Positions 28,109-38,412 of a DNA stretch of 64,000 nucleotides are shown here, one piece after another; positions within the stretch are counted from its first letter, which is position 1, and the number at the start of each line of letters is the position of its first letter. The notes beneath the pieces were generated by a model. It had not been told where the DNA came from. It saw only the letters and a program-made list of their open reading frames with translations, and ran no database searches. The position numbers and the translations under genes are program-made. The stretch spans positions 1,240,001-1,304,000 of the forward strand of contig LT598465.1 of the NCBI GenBank assembly GCA_900074745.1, written 5' to 3'. The DNA comes from Lachancea mirantina. Lineage: Eukaryota > Ascomycota > Saccharomycetes > Saccharomycetales > Saccharomycetaceae.

Positions 28109-28603
28109 TCAAAATTTGCCTACCAGCGACTTCAAATGGAGGTTTTCTGGTGTGTCCGTCTCAACATCGATGACGACGGTCTCAGCCCTACGATAATGGC
28201 CATTTTTTGAATCCGAAACAAAGCTAATGCTTCGCTCCGAACGTCGTCTGGGACGCGTCATTTCTTCAGAAAGTCTCCTGCGCACTAATGTATCCTCACT
28301 TTCTATGTCCTCGTTGTCCCGATCGAAAACGTCGTGGTACCTTGGAGGTTCATCATGCCGTTCCACAGTGTCTCGAACCTTCTGAAGAAGTAACTCCAGC
28401 TCATCCTCATGACCATCATACACCACTTTGCACATTTGCTGGTATTGGGACGCAAACAGGTCTTGATTCCAGTGGAATCCTTGGGACTCTGAGGAAGAAA
28501 GGATATAATGCGCCGAAGTGTCAGACGGGGAGTTGAACGTCATGGAATAGACAACGGGAGTCTCGCTGCTCATCATTGCTCTAGATAATAGCTTGTTCAC
28601 CAT
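28109..28603 (-). CDS. uncharacterised protein, possible Ugx2 orthologue by position
   Basis: 164 residues from ATG 28603; ATGs at residues 10 and 11 are alternative starts. Visible features: Ser-rich N-terminal 50 residues, a central segment YQQMCKVVYDGHEDELELLLQKVRDT that could form a helix, an Arg-rich stretch RRRLSEEMTRPRRRSERS resembling a basophilic phosphorylation or nuclear-localisation region, and no membrane segment. I do not recognise a domain. In the interleaved order, the only S. cerevisiae minus-strand gene expected between UGA3 (YDL170W) and SFA1 (YDL168W) is UGX2 (YDL169C), a stress-induced gene of unknown function. Orientation fits, but sequence similarity could not be tested. 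It is convergent with PWP1. Confidence 0.6.
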   Translation of the reverse strand: MVNKLLSRAMMSSETPVVYSMTFNSPSDTSAHYILSSSESQGFHWNQDLFASQYQQMCKVVYDGHEDELELLLQKVRDTVERHDEPPRYHDVFDRDNEDIESEDTLVRRRLSEEMTRPRRRSERSISFVSDSKNGHYRRAETVVIDVETDTPENLHLKSLVGKF

Positions 28604-29107
28604 GGGTGTTATTATATTTACTCGTTTCTCTTACCATCAAGTTTGTCAATCTAACTTAGAGATATTAACAAGATGATTCTTATCATCTATTATCAAATCC
28701 GCGATTGGGTAGCGTGACCAAAAAGTCAACGAAACTCATCCACCAAGATATTTCATTCTCAGCTAATTCATTTGGCGAGCTTTGTTGTTCTCTGAATAAA
28801 GTAAAGCCTTCTTTCACTTTTTTTACAGTTGTTTCATTCATTAATCGTGATGTTCCATTACCATTTGGTCGTCACTTTGTACTACTTTCTCTTTTCTTCC
28901 CGTGCCTTTTAAAGTTTTCAAGCTTAACAAAGTTCACCTCCTTTCTGAAAGTTGGTGATTTGTTGACGTTTAGCCGGGTAAGCTCTTCCTCTCTTCTGGA
29001 AAATTTTCACTAAGGTAGCTCATCTCGCTGAAAAATTTTCTTTTACAGCTAAGATGAGCTTGAAGGAAGTATAGACGAGTAGCGTATAGATAGCGTTTCT
29101 GGACATC
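28604..29107. promoter_or_regulatory. divergent promoter region (UGX2-like gene / NOP56)
   Basis: 504 bases, T-rich on the plus strand. The last 110 bases carry two RRPE palindromes and PAC-like AGCTCATC/GATGAGCT motifs (see separate entry). Confidence 0.55.
28998..29060 (+). promoter_or_regulatory. double RRPE with PAC-like motifs upstream of NOP56
   Basis: GGAAAATTTTC (28998-29008), AGCTCATCTCGC (29018-29029), TGAAAAATTTTC (29029-29040) and GATGAGCT (29053-29060). Paired RRPE/PAC is the hallmark of nucleolar ribosome-assembly genes in S. cerevisiae. Confidence 0.65.
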
Positions 29108-30637
29108 ATGGCTCCTATCGAGTACCTCCTCTTTGAAGAGCCCACGGGATATGGTATTTTCAAGGTCAAGCTGCAGCAAGATGACATCGGATCACGTTTG
29201 AAAGAGGTGCAGAAGCAAATAAATGACTTCGGTTCCTTCACAAAATTGGTCGAGCTAGTGTCTTTTGCACCATTCAAAGGTGCTGCTCAGGCGCTTGAGA
29301 ACTCGAACGATATCTCAGAGGGTCTAGTTTCGGACTATCTCAAGAGTGTTCTTGACATGAACCTTCCAAAAGGTTCGAGCAAGAAAACGGTTACTTTGGC
29401 CATTTCTGATAGAAACTTAGGTCCTTCCATTAAAGAGGTATTTCCATTTGTGGACTGTATATCCAACGAGCTAGCGCAAGACTTGATCCGTGGTGTGAGA
29501 TTGCACGGAACTAAGCTTCTCAAGGATTTGCAAGAGGGCGATCTTGAAAGAGCTCAGCTAGGTCTGGGGCATGCATACTCGAGAGCCAAGGTCAAGTTCT
29601 CTGTGCAAAAGAACGACAACCACATTATCCAGGCTATCGCTTTGCTCGACCAGCTTGACAAGGATATCAACACATTCGCTATGAGAGTCAAAGAATGGTA
29701 CGGATGGCACTTCCCAGAGCTTGCCAAGCTTGTCCCCGACAACTACAAGTTTGCACAGCTCGTTTTGTTCATAAAGGACAAAGCCTCTTTGAACGAAGAT
29801 TCTGTTCACGACCTAGCGGCTCTTCTCGACAATGACGCAGGCATTGCTGAGCGTGTGATTGACAATGCTCGTATTTCCATGGGTCAAGACCTTTCCGACA
29901 TTGACATGGAGAATGTCAGTGTGTTTGCTCAAAGAGTTGTTTCTCTTGTGGACTACCGCAGACAGCTATACGAGTATTTATGCTCCAAGATGAACACCGT
30001 TGCGCCCAACTTGTCTGAGCTCATTGGTGAAGTCATTGGTGCTAGATTAATCTCGCACGCCGGTTCCTTGACCAACTTGTCCAAACAAGCTGCTTCAACT
30101 GTTCAGATTCTAGGTGCCGAAAAGGCCCTTTTCAGAGCGTTAAAGACCAAGGGTAACACTCCTAAGTACGGGTTGATCTACCACAGTGGATTTATTGCTA
30201 AGGCTTCAGCCAAGAACAAGGGAAGAATTTCTAGATACCTTGCAAACAAGTGTTCCATCGCCTCCAGAATCGACAACTATTCAGACGAACCTACCAGTGT
30301 TTTTGGTAGCGTTTTGAAGAAGCAAGTTGAACAAAGATTGGAATTTTATAGCACAGGATCTCCAACTTTGAAAAATGAGGTAGCGATTCAAGAAGCTATC
30401 CAACTGTACAACAAAGATAAGCCTCAGGAAGAGGTCAAGGCCTCGAAGAAGAGAAAGCTAGAGGCCGAAAGCGAGGACGAGGACTCCAAGGAAACAAAGA
30501 AGGAGAAGAAGGAAAAGAAAGACAAGAAAGACAAGAAAGACAAGAAAGACAAGAAAGACAAGAAGGACAAGAAAGAGAAGAAGGAGAAGAAAGACAAGAA
30601 GGAGAAGAAGGAGAAGAAAGACAAAAAGAAGAACTAA
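29108..30637 (+). CDS. NOP56: box C/D snoRNP core protein Nop56
   Basis: 509 residues (S. cerevisiae 504). N-terminal domain (1-120), a coiled coil (about 130-250) and the NOP domain (about 270-410) with the signature GEVIGARLISHAGSLTNLSKQ, where GAR..SHAGSL binds the snoRNA/15.5K interface. The C-terminal 55 residues are a Lys/Asp/Glu tail built from DKK/EKK repeats. Nop56 with Nop58, Nop1 and Snu13 forms the 2'-O-methylating snoRNP and the U3 processome. Position matches YLR197W. Confidence 0.98.
   Translation: MAPIEYLLFEEPTGYGIFKVKLQQDDIGSRLKEVQKQINDFGSFTKLVELVSFAPFKGAAQALENSNDISEGLVSDYLKSVLDMNLPKGSSKKTVTLAISDRNLGPSIKEVFPFVDCISNELAQDLIRGVRLHGTKLLKDLQEGDLERAQLGLGHAYSRAKVKFSVQKNDNHIIQAIALLDQLDKDINTFAMRVKEWYGWHFPELAKLVPDNYKFAQLVLFIKDKASLNEDSVHDLAALLDNDAGIAERVIDNARISMGQDLSDIDMENVSVFAQRVVSLVDYRRQLYEYLCSKMNTVAPNLSELIGEVIGARLISHAGSLTNLSKQAASTVQILGAEKALFRALKTKGNTPKYGLIYHSGFIAKASAKNKGRISRYLANKCSIASRIDNYSDEPTSVFGSVLKKQVEQRLEFYSTGSPTLKNEVAIQEAIQLYNKDKPQEEVKASKKRKLEAESEDEDSKETKKEKKEKKDKKDKKDKKDKKDKKDKKEKKEKKDKKEKKEKKDKKKN
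30505..30632 (+). repeat. tandem GACAAGAAA / GAGAAGAAG repeat encoding the Nop56 K-tail
   Basis: 9-bp units GACAAGAAA (Asp-Lys-Lys) repeat about six times in a row and then alternate with GAGAAGAAG. The tract is in frame, so length changes alter only the lysine tail. Confidence 0.85.
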
Positions 30638-30817
30638 TGCTCTTTTGTCGTTGAAGCACTTCAATTAGCTTTTGCATTACCTTGTTTATTATAGTTTCCT
30701 AACCTTTTTTGTAAAATGTGTATATCTATCTGATCAGAAAGGAAAATCGCGATAAATGCTACTTTTTCACTCTTGCCCATGATCCAAGTCCAAAAGCTAT
30801 TATAGGCTATATAGAAT

Positions 30818-31696
30818 TTAAACGTATAATCCTGCCTGCGCGCCCATTGCTGTCCCATTAAGCTTCCAATGGCGATGGCACGCTTTGGCATAGTCATCTC
30901 TCGCATGCGTCTGAGACAAAGGCCAGCACAAGTCGATGAGCTGATCCATAGTAGTTAAGCGTAACTTCTCAAACCCTGACGGGCCCTCACTGGGTGCTAT
31001 GAGTGCCTGAAAGGGCACTTTTAGTACAATTAGCTGCGTTAAAATGCTCGCCGTGAAGCTCGTGATAAACTCAGGAGGTATTAACGTCGGTAGGTTCGCA
31101 TCATAAGCCGGTAAACCCAAGGATTTAATCTCTTGTATTGTGTCAGCGGTACCCAATACTAGTAGTTCCAGTCCGCTGCAATACTTGGCAATTTCAAAAC
31201 CCAAAATGTTCCATACTATCGGAGACACGCGAAGAAAGTTTTCGTGAATGCATAAAATCAGGGAGTCTTGGCCAAAACTCTCAATAGGTAATTCCAAAGT
31301 GTGCTCAGCACGCATAGATCCAGCAATTTCTTCGCTTTGGAAATCCTCGCGAAATTTTTGACTTTCGTTAATTTCGGTGTGCCAAGTTATTTTGAAGCCA
31401 GACACTTCACGACGTGCAACTAAGTTTCGAGGAAACAACGGTTCTAAAGTTTTCCCCACTATTATAAGTCTCTTGAAATCGCTAAAATCAATCGATTTGG
31501 CTAAGGAAACTTGTGGAAACGGTTCAATCTTTAAAGAATCCAGCTCATCTCTTTCATCAATAGGTGCATCTAAATGATGTCTTGGTTCGGTGAAATTGTT
31601 CCACTGTTTGAACTATAGGCGAAGTGTATTAGTAAAATCTGTCTCTGCAATATCAGCGTTAGGTTATCCACGCCCAAGTTGCTCACTTACCAGCAT
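30818..31696 (-). CDS. PBA1: proteasome assembly chaperone subunit Pba1, spliced
   Basis: The first exon is only 6 nt (31696-31691, ATG CTG); the second is 31612-30818. The 266-residue product begins MLFKQWNNFTEPRHHLD, matching S. cerevisiae Pba1 (MLFKQWNDLPEPKHLLD; 276 aa), whose gene also has an intron at the very start. Without splicing the protein would have no proper start. The C-terminus GAQAGLYV is the HbYX-type tail (hydrophobic-Tyr-X) that inserts into pockets of the 20S alpha ring. Pba1 with Pba2 chaperones alpha-ring assembly. It is divergent from YKE2 with 117 bases between starts; order YLR199C-YLR200W is conserved. Confidence 0.94.
31613..31690 (-). other. PBA1: spliceosomal intron of PBA1 (78 nt)
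   Basis: Donor GTAAGT immediately after ATGCTG, branch-site candidate TTTACTAATAC, acceptor CGCCTATAG. The position, after the second codon, makes a 6-nt coding exon. Confidence 0.9.
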
Positions 31697-31813
31697 TGTT
31701 CGTTTTGTTTAAAGGTGGAGTGTGTTAACTAAATGTCAATTTTTCACTCAGTATTCAACATCTACGAGACTTTTTAAACCAAGGTCAACGTATATAAGCC
31801 ATAGACCATCAGG

Positions 31814-32161
31814 ATGGCAACTGCCCAGGCTCAAGACATTTCCACCAAATATACAGGTGCTCAGCAAGATTTAGAGAGTCTGGTGATCGCGAGACAGAAG
31901 CTGGAAACGCAATTGCAAGAAAACAAAATTGTGCAAGACGAGTTCGATACACTTAAGGATGACACTCAAGTTTACAAGCTGACTGGGAGTGTTTTACTTC
32001 CCGTGGACCAAGACGAGGCCAAGAACAATGTTAGCAAACGGTTGGAGTTTATATCTACTGAAATCAGTCGGTGTGAAGAGAACATCAAGAACAAGCAAAC
32101 AGAACTTGAAACATTAAGGTCACAACTAGTGCAATTGCAGTCTAGCATGCAACAATCGTGA
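31814..32161 (+). CDS. YKE2: prefoldin subunit 6 (Gim1/Yke2)
   Basis: 115 residues (S. cerevisiae 114), a beta-type prefoldin. Two long helices (about residues 10-50 and 75-112) form the tentacle coiled coil. They flank the beta-hairpin segment QVYKLTGSVLLPVDQDEA, where KL(T/I)G.VLL is the family signature. Prefoldin hands unfolded actin and tubulin to the CCT chaperonin. Order matches YLR200W. Confidence 0.97.
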   Translation: MATAQAQDISTKYTGAQQDLESLVIARQKLETQLQENKIVQDEFDTLKDDTQVYKLTGSVLLPVDQDEAKNNVSKRLEFISTEISRCEENIKNKQTELETLRSQLVQLQSSMQQS

Positions 32162-32333
32162 TGTGTGGCCCCGGTGCAACTTGTGAGTCAAAAAAGTCAG
32201 CATAAATGTGTATATATGGTATACATGCGAGAAGTTAATGAAAGCGCCAGATAAGTTGTTAAGCGGGGAGGTGACTTGATTTAGAGTGAATTTCCATCTG
32301 TCTAGGATGTAATGCTTCTCTGGTCATAAAACC

Positions 32334-33089
32334 TCATCCACGTGCGAGTTGAGATTTGACAAGGTTGATGCTCATAAGTAGTGTGTACCACAGATATTCT
32401 TCGGTATTGTTATAGTACTCTCCAAGCTGTGTGACACGATGAAGTTTTTCGCGAGCAAACTCAAACGTTTCGTGGTAGTCTGGAGACTTGTCCTGAGCCA
32501 TGAACAGTTCTGAGCTTACGTAGGCACACGATATCGCCAAACGTTTGGAATACCATGCAAAATCATGAGAATCGGGCTCGTGAGAAAAGAATACCATGTC
32601 ATCAGACAGGCGGTGCAGCTCGGGCAAAGCGGAACTGACAAGAAAATCACCCGGAATTGACAGGTACGACAGCAATTGTGACAAATGGCGTGCGATTGGT
32701 TTATTCAGGTCGAGTCTGCGCAGAAACAGAGTCTCTAGCGATGGCAATGGCTGTTCACGATCGATATTGTCCACCACGGCGTACCGTTTCTGCACTAAAT
32801 GAAACTTGGCCAATTCGAGAACAGCGGGCGAAGCGTTGAAGAAAGCAGGCGAATTCGAAGCCCCTATGGCCGACAGCACCGAGGAACCGTGGCCCAGACT
32901 CGTCAGACTCGCTACGATCGCTCTCTCATTGAACCCGTACTCCGGGACATTGTTTTTCAAAGCATGGTCCAATACTTTGTATTGCAAAGAGTCCTTGCTG
33001 TACGCTAAGGGAACAAGGTTTTTGGCAACCGCATATTCTTTGGCACTTGGATGGTAGAAGCGACGCGCCAATGCGCCCAATTTGATCAT
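32334..33089 (-). CDS. COQ9: mitochondrial coenzyme Q biosynthesis protein Coq9
   Basis: 251 residues (S. cerevisiae 260) from ATG 33089: MIKLGALARRFYHPSAKEY, an Arg/Lys-containing presequence without acid residues. An upstream TTG-initiated extension is rejected. The remainder is an all-helical TetR-like lipid-binding fold with YGFNERAIVASLTSLGHGSSVLSAIG near residues 60-85 and a C-terminal amphipathic helix region (TEEYLWYTLLMSINLVKSQL). Coq9 binds quinone intermediates and presents them to Coq7 and Coq6 within the CoQ synthome. It is convergent with YKE2 as in YLR200W/YLR201C. TCACGTGA lies in the shared promoter with SFA1. Confidence 0.93.
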   Translation of the reverse strand: MIKLGALARRFYHPSAKEYAVAKNLVPLAYSKDSLQYKVLDHALKNNVPEYGFNERAIVASLTSLGHGSSVLSAIGASNSPAFFNASPAVLELAKFHLVQKRYAVVDNIDREQPLPSLETLFLRRLDLNKPIARHLSQLLSYLSIPGDFLVSSALPELHRLSDDMVFFSHEPDSHDFAWYSKRLAISCAYVSSELFMAQDKSPDYHETFEFAREKLHRVTQLGEYYNNTEEYLWYTLLMSINLVKSQLARG

Positions 33090-34770
<1,681 letters not shown>

Positions 34771-35018
34771 GGCGCCCGCAGCTTTCGAAAACAACGTAGC
34801 TGAAATTCATGACACATTTAAATGACACATTTAGGTATTATTATCTGTGCTCTTAACTACGTGCGTTTTTTCCTTATTTAACGTATATCGAAGTAAACAG
34901 CTCTTAAAACCTTCCCAAGAATCCCATGACAACTAAAAAAATGTAATCACTGCAAGCTCGAATAGAAATTAGTTGTGATAGTTTTTGATTAAACGTTTGT
35001 CTCTCTTAGAGCCCTGAA

Positions 35019-36599
35019 TTACCACTCAGATTCTGAAAAATTATTTGGTCCCAAAGAAACTCCCAATTCACTCCCCATTCCCTGAATATCACCAAGAGAA
35101 TTACCGGTATTCGTATCCTTGTTCCGAGTATCGCCGCTCTTTGGCCCTCCGCAGCGCAAACATACGATGTTTTTCGCGAAATTATGATAAGTACAGTTTG
35201 GACATTTCCAGTCACCTGCTCTGAATGGGACGTTCGATCCATTTTGTTGCTGTGGATTTTGAGGGTAACGTTGTCCCTGAGTGAACCGCATGCGATGTTG
35301 CTGTTGCTGGAACTGGGCATGCTGAAATTGTGGTAATTGTTGAGCAGGCGTCCCTGGTCTTGTCTTGTATGCGTTTGCTGTGTGCTGCATTTGCGATTGA
35401 GCAGGATTGGTTGTTTTCATGTATGCATTTTTGTTATTAGCCAAAGCGCTGGTAGCAGGGAAAGAACACCGGAAACAAGCAGTACGTCGTTGAAAGTTGG
35501 AAAATCCGCAGGATGGGCAACTCCAATCTCCAGGCCGGGGTTTGTTCTTGCTTTGTGGAAACGGTGACAAAATTTCCTGGGCACGATCAAGGACGCGAGC
35601 GCTGGAAGGTTGAATCTCTACGATGTGCTCAATCACGCGAGGCTGCTTTGTGTTGGCAATATTCGAAAGAATTGACCGTCCGTTGAGAGCCAAGGCCTCT
35701 GTTGCGTCTTCATGACACTGGAAAACGACAAACCCTGAAATGCTGTCTTGCGCCTCGACATACGTGCTATTGTTGCTGGACCAATTGTTATTAACGTTGG
35801 AAGTTTCTTCAACAATGTTTTTGACGGTCCAAAACCCAATAGGCCGCGCGCCAAATTGCGTGAACCAGGACTCGAGTTCGCTCTGGGTAGTATCTGGAGG
35901 TAGGTTGTTCATGTAAAGTACTTTCGAGCGCTCTTGCAAAAAATTGCGCACATCCAGATGCGAATCGTAAGGATGGGTCAAAACCATGGCTTTATCCTCA
36001 GCAGTGACGCACTTCTTGTGCAATTGCAGTAAAGTTTCCAAAGTTTGGGACAATTGGTCAATCGATTTGGCAGAATAAACATCTGAAGTAGTCGGCTCCG
36101 CCTCCGCGACCGTTTCCGCTTCGGCGTCAGACTCACGTTGGTCCAGCTCCAAAACTCTTCTCAATTCACCAATATCTTTAGTTCTCTTGTTGGCCACAAC
36201 ACTGCCCGTACGCAGAGCCAACGTCTCTGGGTGATTCACGCACCATCTATCGTACTCCTTCCACAGGTCAAATACCTTTGGATGCTGTAAATGCGGCGGT
36301 AGGATGAAAACTTCGTCCCGCGCCTGCCTTGGAATTGTGACACGGAAGTGCCAAGTCGAGTTTAACGAACAAATGACAAAATCTTCGTTGCCAATAGATT
36401 TCGTAATGTCTTCATCTAACCGACTCACCGCCTCCTGTAGCTTGATTTCATTCTCAAGCGTCACATGCTTGTTCTCTTCTAACACCGTTTCCAAGGTTTC
36501 TGCGTTCACGAATTGATATGAAAACTTTACGATTTTCGCATGGTCTTTCGGCGCTTCTTCGGAATGCAAGTTGTCCACCTCAATCACCACATAAAACAT
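35019..36599 (-). CDS. NRP1: RNA-binding protein Nrp1 (RRM plus two RanBP2 zinc fingers)
   Basis: 526 residues, shorter than S. cerevisiae Nrp1 (719). The N-terminal 110 residues resemble a 3'-5' exonuclease-like fold. An RRM follows (about 225-320, RNP2-like VLYMNNLPP). Two RanBP2-type zinc fingers come next, each with W-x-C-x2-C-x(n)-C-x2-C: GDWSCPSCGF...CFRC (about 356-380) and GDWKCPNCTY...CLRC (about 472-496). A Gln/Asn-rich spacer of about 90 residues lies between them. The S. cerevisiae protein is a stress-granule RNA-binding protein; the role is not fixed. An RRPE-like element (36688-36698) lies upstream. Order matches YDL167C. Confidence 0.93.
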   Translation of the reverse strand: MFYVVIEVDNLHSEEAPKDHAKIVKFSYQFVNAETLETVLEENKHVTLENEIKLQEAVSRLDEDITKSIGNEDFVICSLNSTWHFRVTIPRQARDEVFILPPHLQHPKVFDLWKEYDRWCVNHPETLALRTGSVVANKRTKDIGELRRVLELDQRESDAEAETVAEAEPTTSDVYSAKSIDQLSQTLETLLQLHKKCVTAEDKAMVLTHPYDSHLDVRNFLQERSKVLYMNNLPPDTTQSELESWFTQFGARPIGFWTVKNIVEETSNVNNNWSSNNSTYVEAQDSISGFVVFQCHEDATEALALNGRSILSNIANTKQPRVIEHIVEIQPSSARVLDRAQEILSPFPQSKNKPRPGDWSCPSCGFSNFQRRTACFRCSFPATSALANNKNAYMKTTNPAQSQMQHTANAYKTRPGTPAQQLPQFQHAQFQQQQHRMRFTQGQRYPQNPQQQNGSNVPFRAGDWKCPNCTYHNFAKNIVCLRCGGPKSGDTRNKDTNTGNSLGDIQGMGSELGVSLGPNNFSESEW

Positions 36600-36687
36600 C
36601 CTCGGATTGTCTATTATACCTCTTCCAGAGGGCCCAGCAGCTTGGTCTTCCTGGCCTGTAGAGAGGCATCGAGCATTTTTTTCACTT

Positions 36688-36698
36688 AAAATTTTTCA
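36688..36698 (-). promoter_or_regulatory. RRPE-like element upstream of NRP1
   Basis: AAAATTTTTCA, about 90 bases upstream of the NRP1 start, without a clear PAC partner. Confidence 0.4.
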
Positions 36699-36836
36699 GT
36701 ATTGGAGTCCCCGGCTACGGTAACATTGCCAGGCTTTAAACCACGACTACTCAGTCCATGAGATCGAAAAAAAACCGACCAACAAATGACATCTGGCAAA
36801 CTCGCTAGTCTTGTGCTCTTAAACCGCGTTGTTGAA

Positions 36837-37490
36837 TTATGCTTGGTTGGAATCCTCGGTCAAACTCGGGGAGTCCTGCGACTCGTAGGACTCATTTTCC
36901 GATTCTTCGGAGTTGTCCGACTTTTCAGAGTCTTGGGCCTGTAGTTCATTTGTAACGCCCTCGGGATGCTGCTTGATCCAGTTTTCCTGCCACGCTACGA
37001 CGCGATCGACGTTCTGGTCCATCTGGTCTGCTGTGTCGCTCGGTAGCTCGACAACAATCTCTTGCGCGTAAGAATCCAGTGCGTCCTGCATTACGACGCC
37101 CATGATCTCAGCATCTAGGTTTTCTTGCACTTTCGCGTCGTGATATCCACGTTTCATGAGCCGGTCGTACAAATCGGAGTTGTCACACCGCAAAACGACT
37201 ACCAGGTCTATCAACCGTTCCGGGAAAATGTCGTTGACGTGCCAATCGATAATCGCGCCTCCGTTGCGCAAAAGCGGTTCCATTTCGTCCAGCAATTTGT
37301 CTTCATCGACAATGTGCGACTTGCGGTCCTCATCGTAGCCCTCGTAGCACTTGTGTTCCGCTGCAAAATCGCTGATGTTGTAGTAATTGCAATTGTCCAA
37401 ACGTCGTTTTAGAAGCTCGCAAGTGTTCGTTTTTCCACAGCCTGGAGTGCCGGTAACGATGATATTTGGAGCAAATCTTCTAGCAGCCAT
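36837..37490 (-). CDS. FAP7: adenylate kinase-like NTPase Fap7, 18S rRNA maturation factor
   Basis: 217 residues (S. cerevisiae 197) from ATG 37490 (MAARRFAPNIIVTGTPGCGKT); a GTG-initiated extension is ignored. Walker A TGTPGCGKT, the conserved FAAEHKCYEGYDEDRKSHIVDEDKLLD segment (here from about residue 43), IIDWHVNDIFPERLIDLVVVLRCDN, and LMKRGYHDAKVQENLDAEIMGVV match Fap7/hCINAP closely. The acidic Ser/Glu-rich tail is longer than in S. cerevisiae. Fap7 binds Rps14 and is needed for 20S pre-rRNA cleavage at site D. It is divergent from CDC36 with a PAC/RRPE pair between. Position YDL166C. Confidence 0.97.
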   Translation of the reverse strand: MAARRFAPNIIVTGTPGCGKTNTCELLKRRLDNCNYYNISDFAAEHKCYEGYDEDRKSHIVDEDKLLDEMEPLLRNGGAIIDWHVNDIFPERLIDLVVVLRCDNSDLYDRLMKRGYHDAKVQENLDAEIMGVVMQDALDSYAQEIVVELPSDTADQMDQNVDRVVAWQENWIKQHPEGVTNELQAQDSEKSDNSEESENESYESQDSPSLTEDSNQA

Positions 37491-37582
37491 TTTCAATACC
37501 GGAATCACCGTATACACGCCCCTGTAAGCTTCTATAAGCCAGTTTCTTGGGTCGTTTTGATGTCATGAAACAGGCTTTAAGA

Positions 37583-37615
37583 GCGATGAGCCTGTTTCTA
37601 TATTGAAAATTTTCC
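37583..37615. promoter_or_regulatory. PAC (GCGATGAG) and RRPE (TGAAAATTTTCC) between FAP7 and CDC36
   Basis: PAC at 37583-37590 and RRPE at 37604-37615, about 95-125 bases from the FAP7 start. Expected for a ribosome-biogenesis gene; CDC36 may be incidental. Confidence 0.65.
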
Positions 37616-37692
37616 TGTTTCTTAGAGGTGGATCTTTAAAGGACTAAAGATAATAACAAACCGACCATTTATAGTCCTTGAAACGATTGAAA

Positions 37693-38271
37693 ATGTCATT
37701 AGACAAGTACGGACTGCGAGCCTTAGTGCCTCTTATAAGACGAGGTGAAATGGGAGTCGAATACGACCATTCTACGACGATAGGGATAGATCTTTCGTCG
37801 GTGCTTCATTCGCTTGGGATAGACAGCGAAAGTAATAGAAGAAGCCGAGTATTGGACACATTTCAATCGCCATGGGTTGAGACGTCCCGATGCGAGGTGG
37901 AACCGAGATTTTTCGTGCCAGACTCGTTCTGTAACATACCGAATGTGCTACAATCCGGACCACAACCTCCTACATTCAATTCGGTGCAACAAGATCATGC
38001 CAAAGTAGCGCTATTTCAGGACGAAGCGTTGTTTTATCTGTTTTATAAACATCCTGGCACCGTGATCCAAGAATTAACGTATTTGGAGCTCAGAAAACGG
38101 AACTGGAGATACCACAAAACGTTGAAAGTGTGGCTTACAAAAGATCCACTAATGGAACCTATAGTGGCGCAGGACGGAGCCAGCGAGCGTGGATCCTACG
38201 TATTTTTCGACCCGCAAAGGTGGGAGAAGTGCCAGAGAGATTTTGTTCTCTTCTACAGCGCCATTATGTGA
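37693..38271 (+). CDS. CDC36: Ccr4-Not complex subunit Not2/Cdc36
   Basis: 192 residues (S. cerevisiae 191) from ATG 37693; the upstream TTG-started extension is not used. The C-terminal NOT-box domain is nearly identical to S. cerevisiae: VLDTFQSPWVETSR, ALFYLFYKHPGTVIQELTYLELRKRNWRYHKTLK (start of this segment at about residue 118) and PQRWEKCQRDF. Not2 forms a heterodimer with Not3/Not5 on the Not1 scaffold, in transcription control and deadenylation. Another decay factor, DHH1, lies 15 kb to the right. Position YDL165W. Confidence 0.98.
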   Translation: MSLDKYGLRALVPLIRRGEMGVEYDHSTTIGIDLSSVLHSLGIDSESNRRSRVLDTFQSPWVETSRCEVEPRFFVPDSFCNIPNVLQSGPQPPTFNSVQQDHAKVALFQDEALFYLFYKHPGTVIQELTYLELRKRNWRYHKTLKVWLTKDPLMEPIVAQDGASERGSYVFFDPQRWEKCQRDFVLFYSAIM

Positions 38272-38412
38272 GCGTAGTTGTTGTTATCATTTAAAGTCAT
38301 TAATACTTATGTTTGGCGCGGGTTGTGTGAAGTGCGCATGTGATGTGCGCGAGTGATGTACAGCTTTTATATACAGGTATTAATGGAGTACATCAGGGGC
38401 CAGAGACCTAGA

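Noticed and set aside
30424-30677. Ser/Leu/Phe-rich ORFs antisense to the NOP56 tail
   Set aside because: Pure reverse-strand shadows of the lysine-tail repeat.
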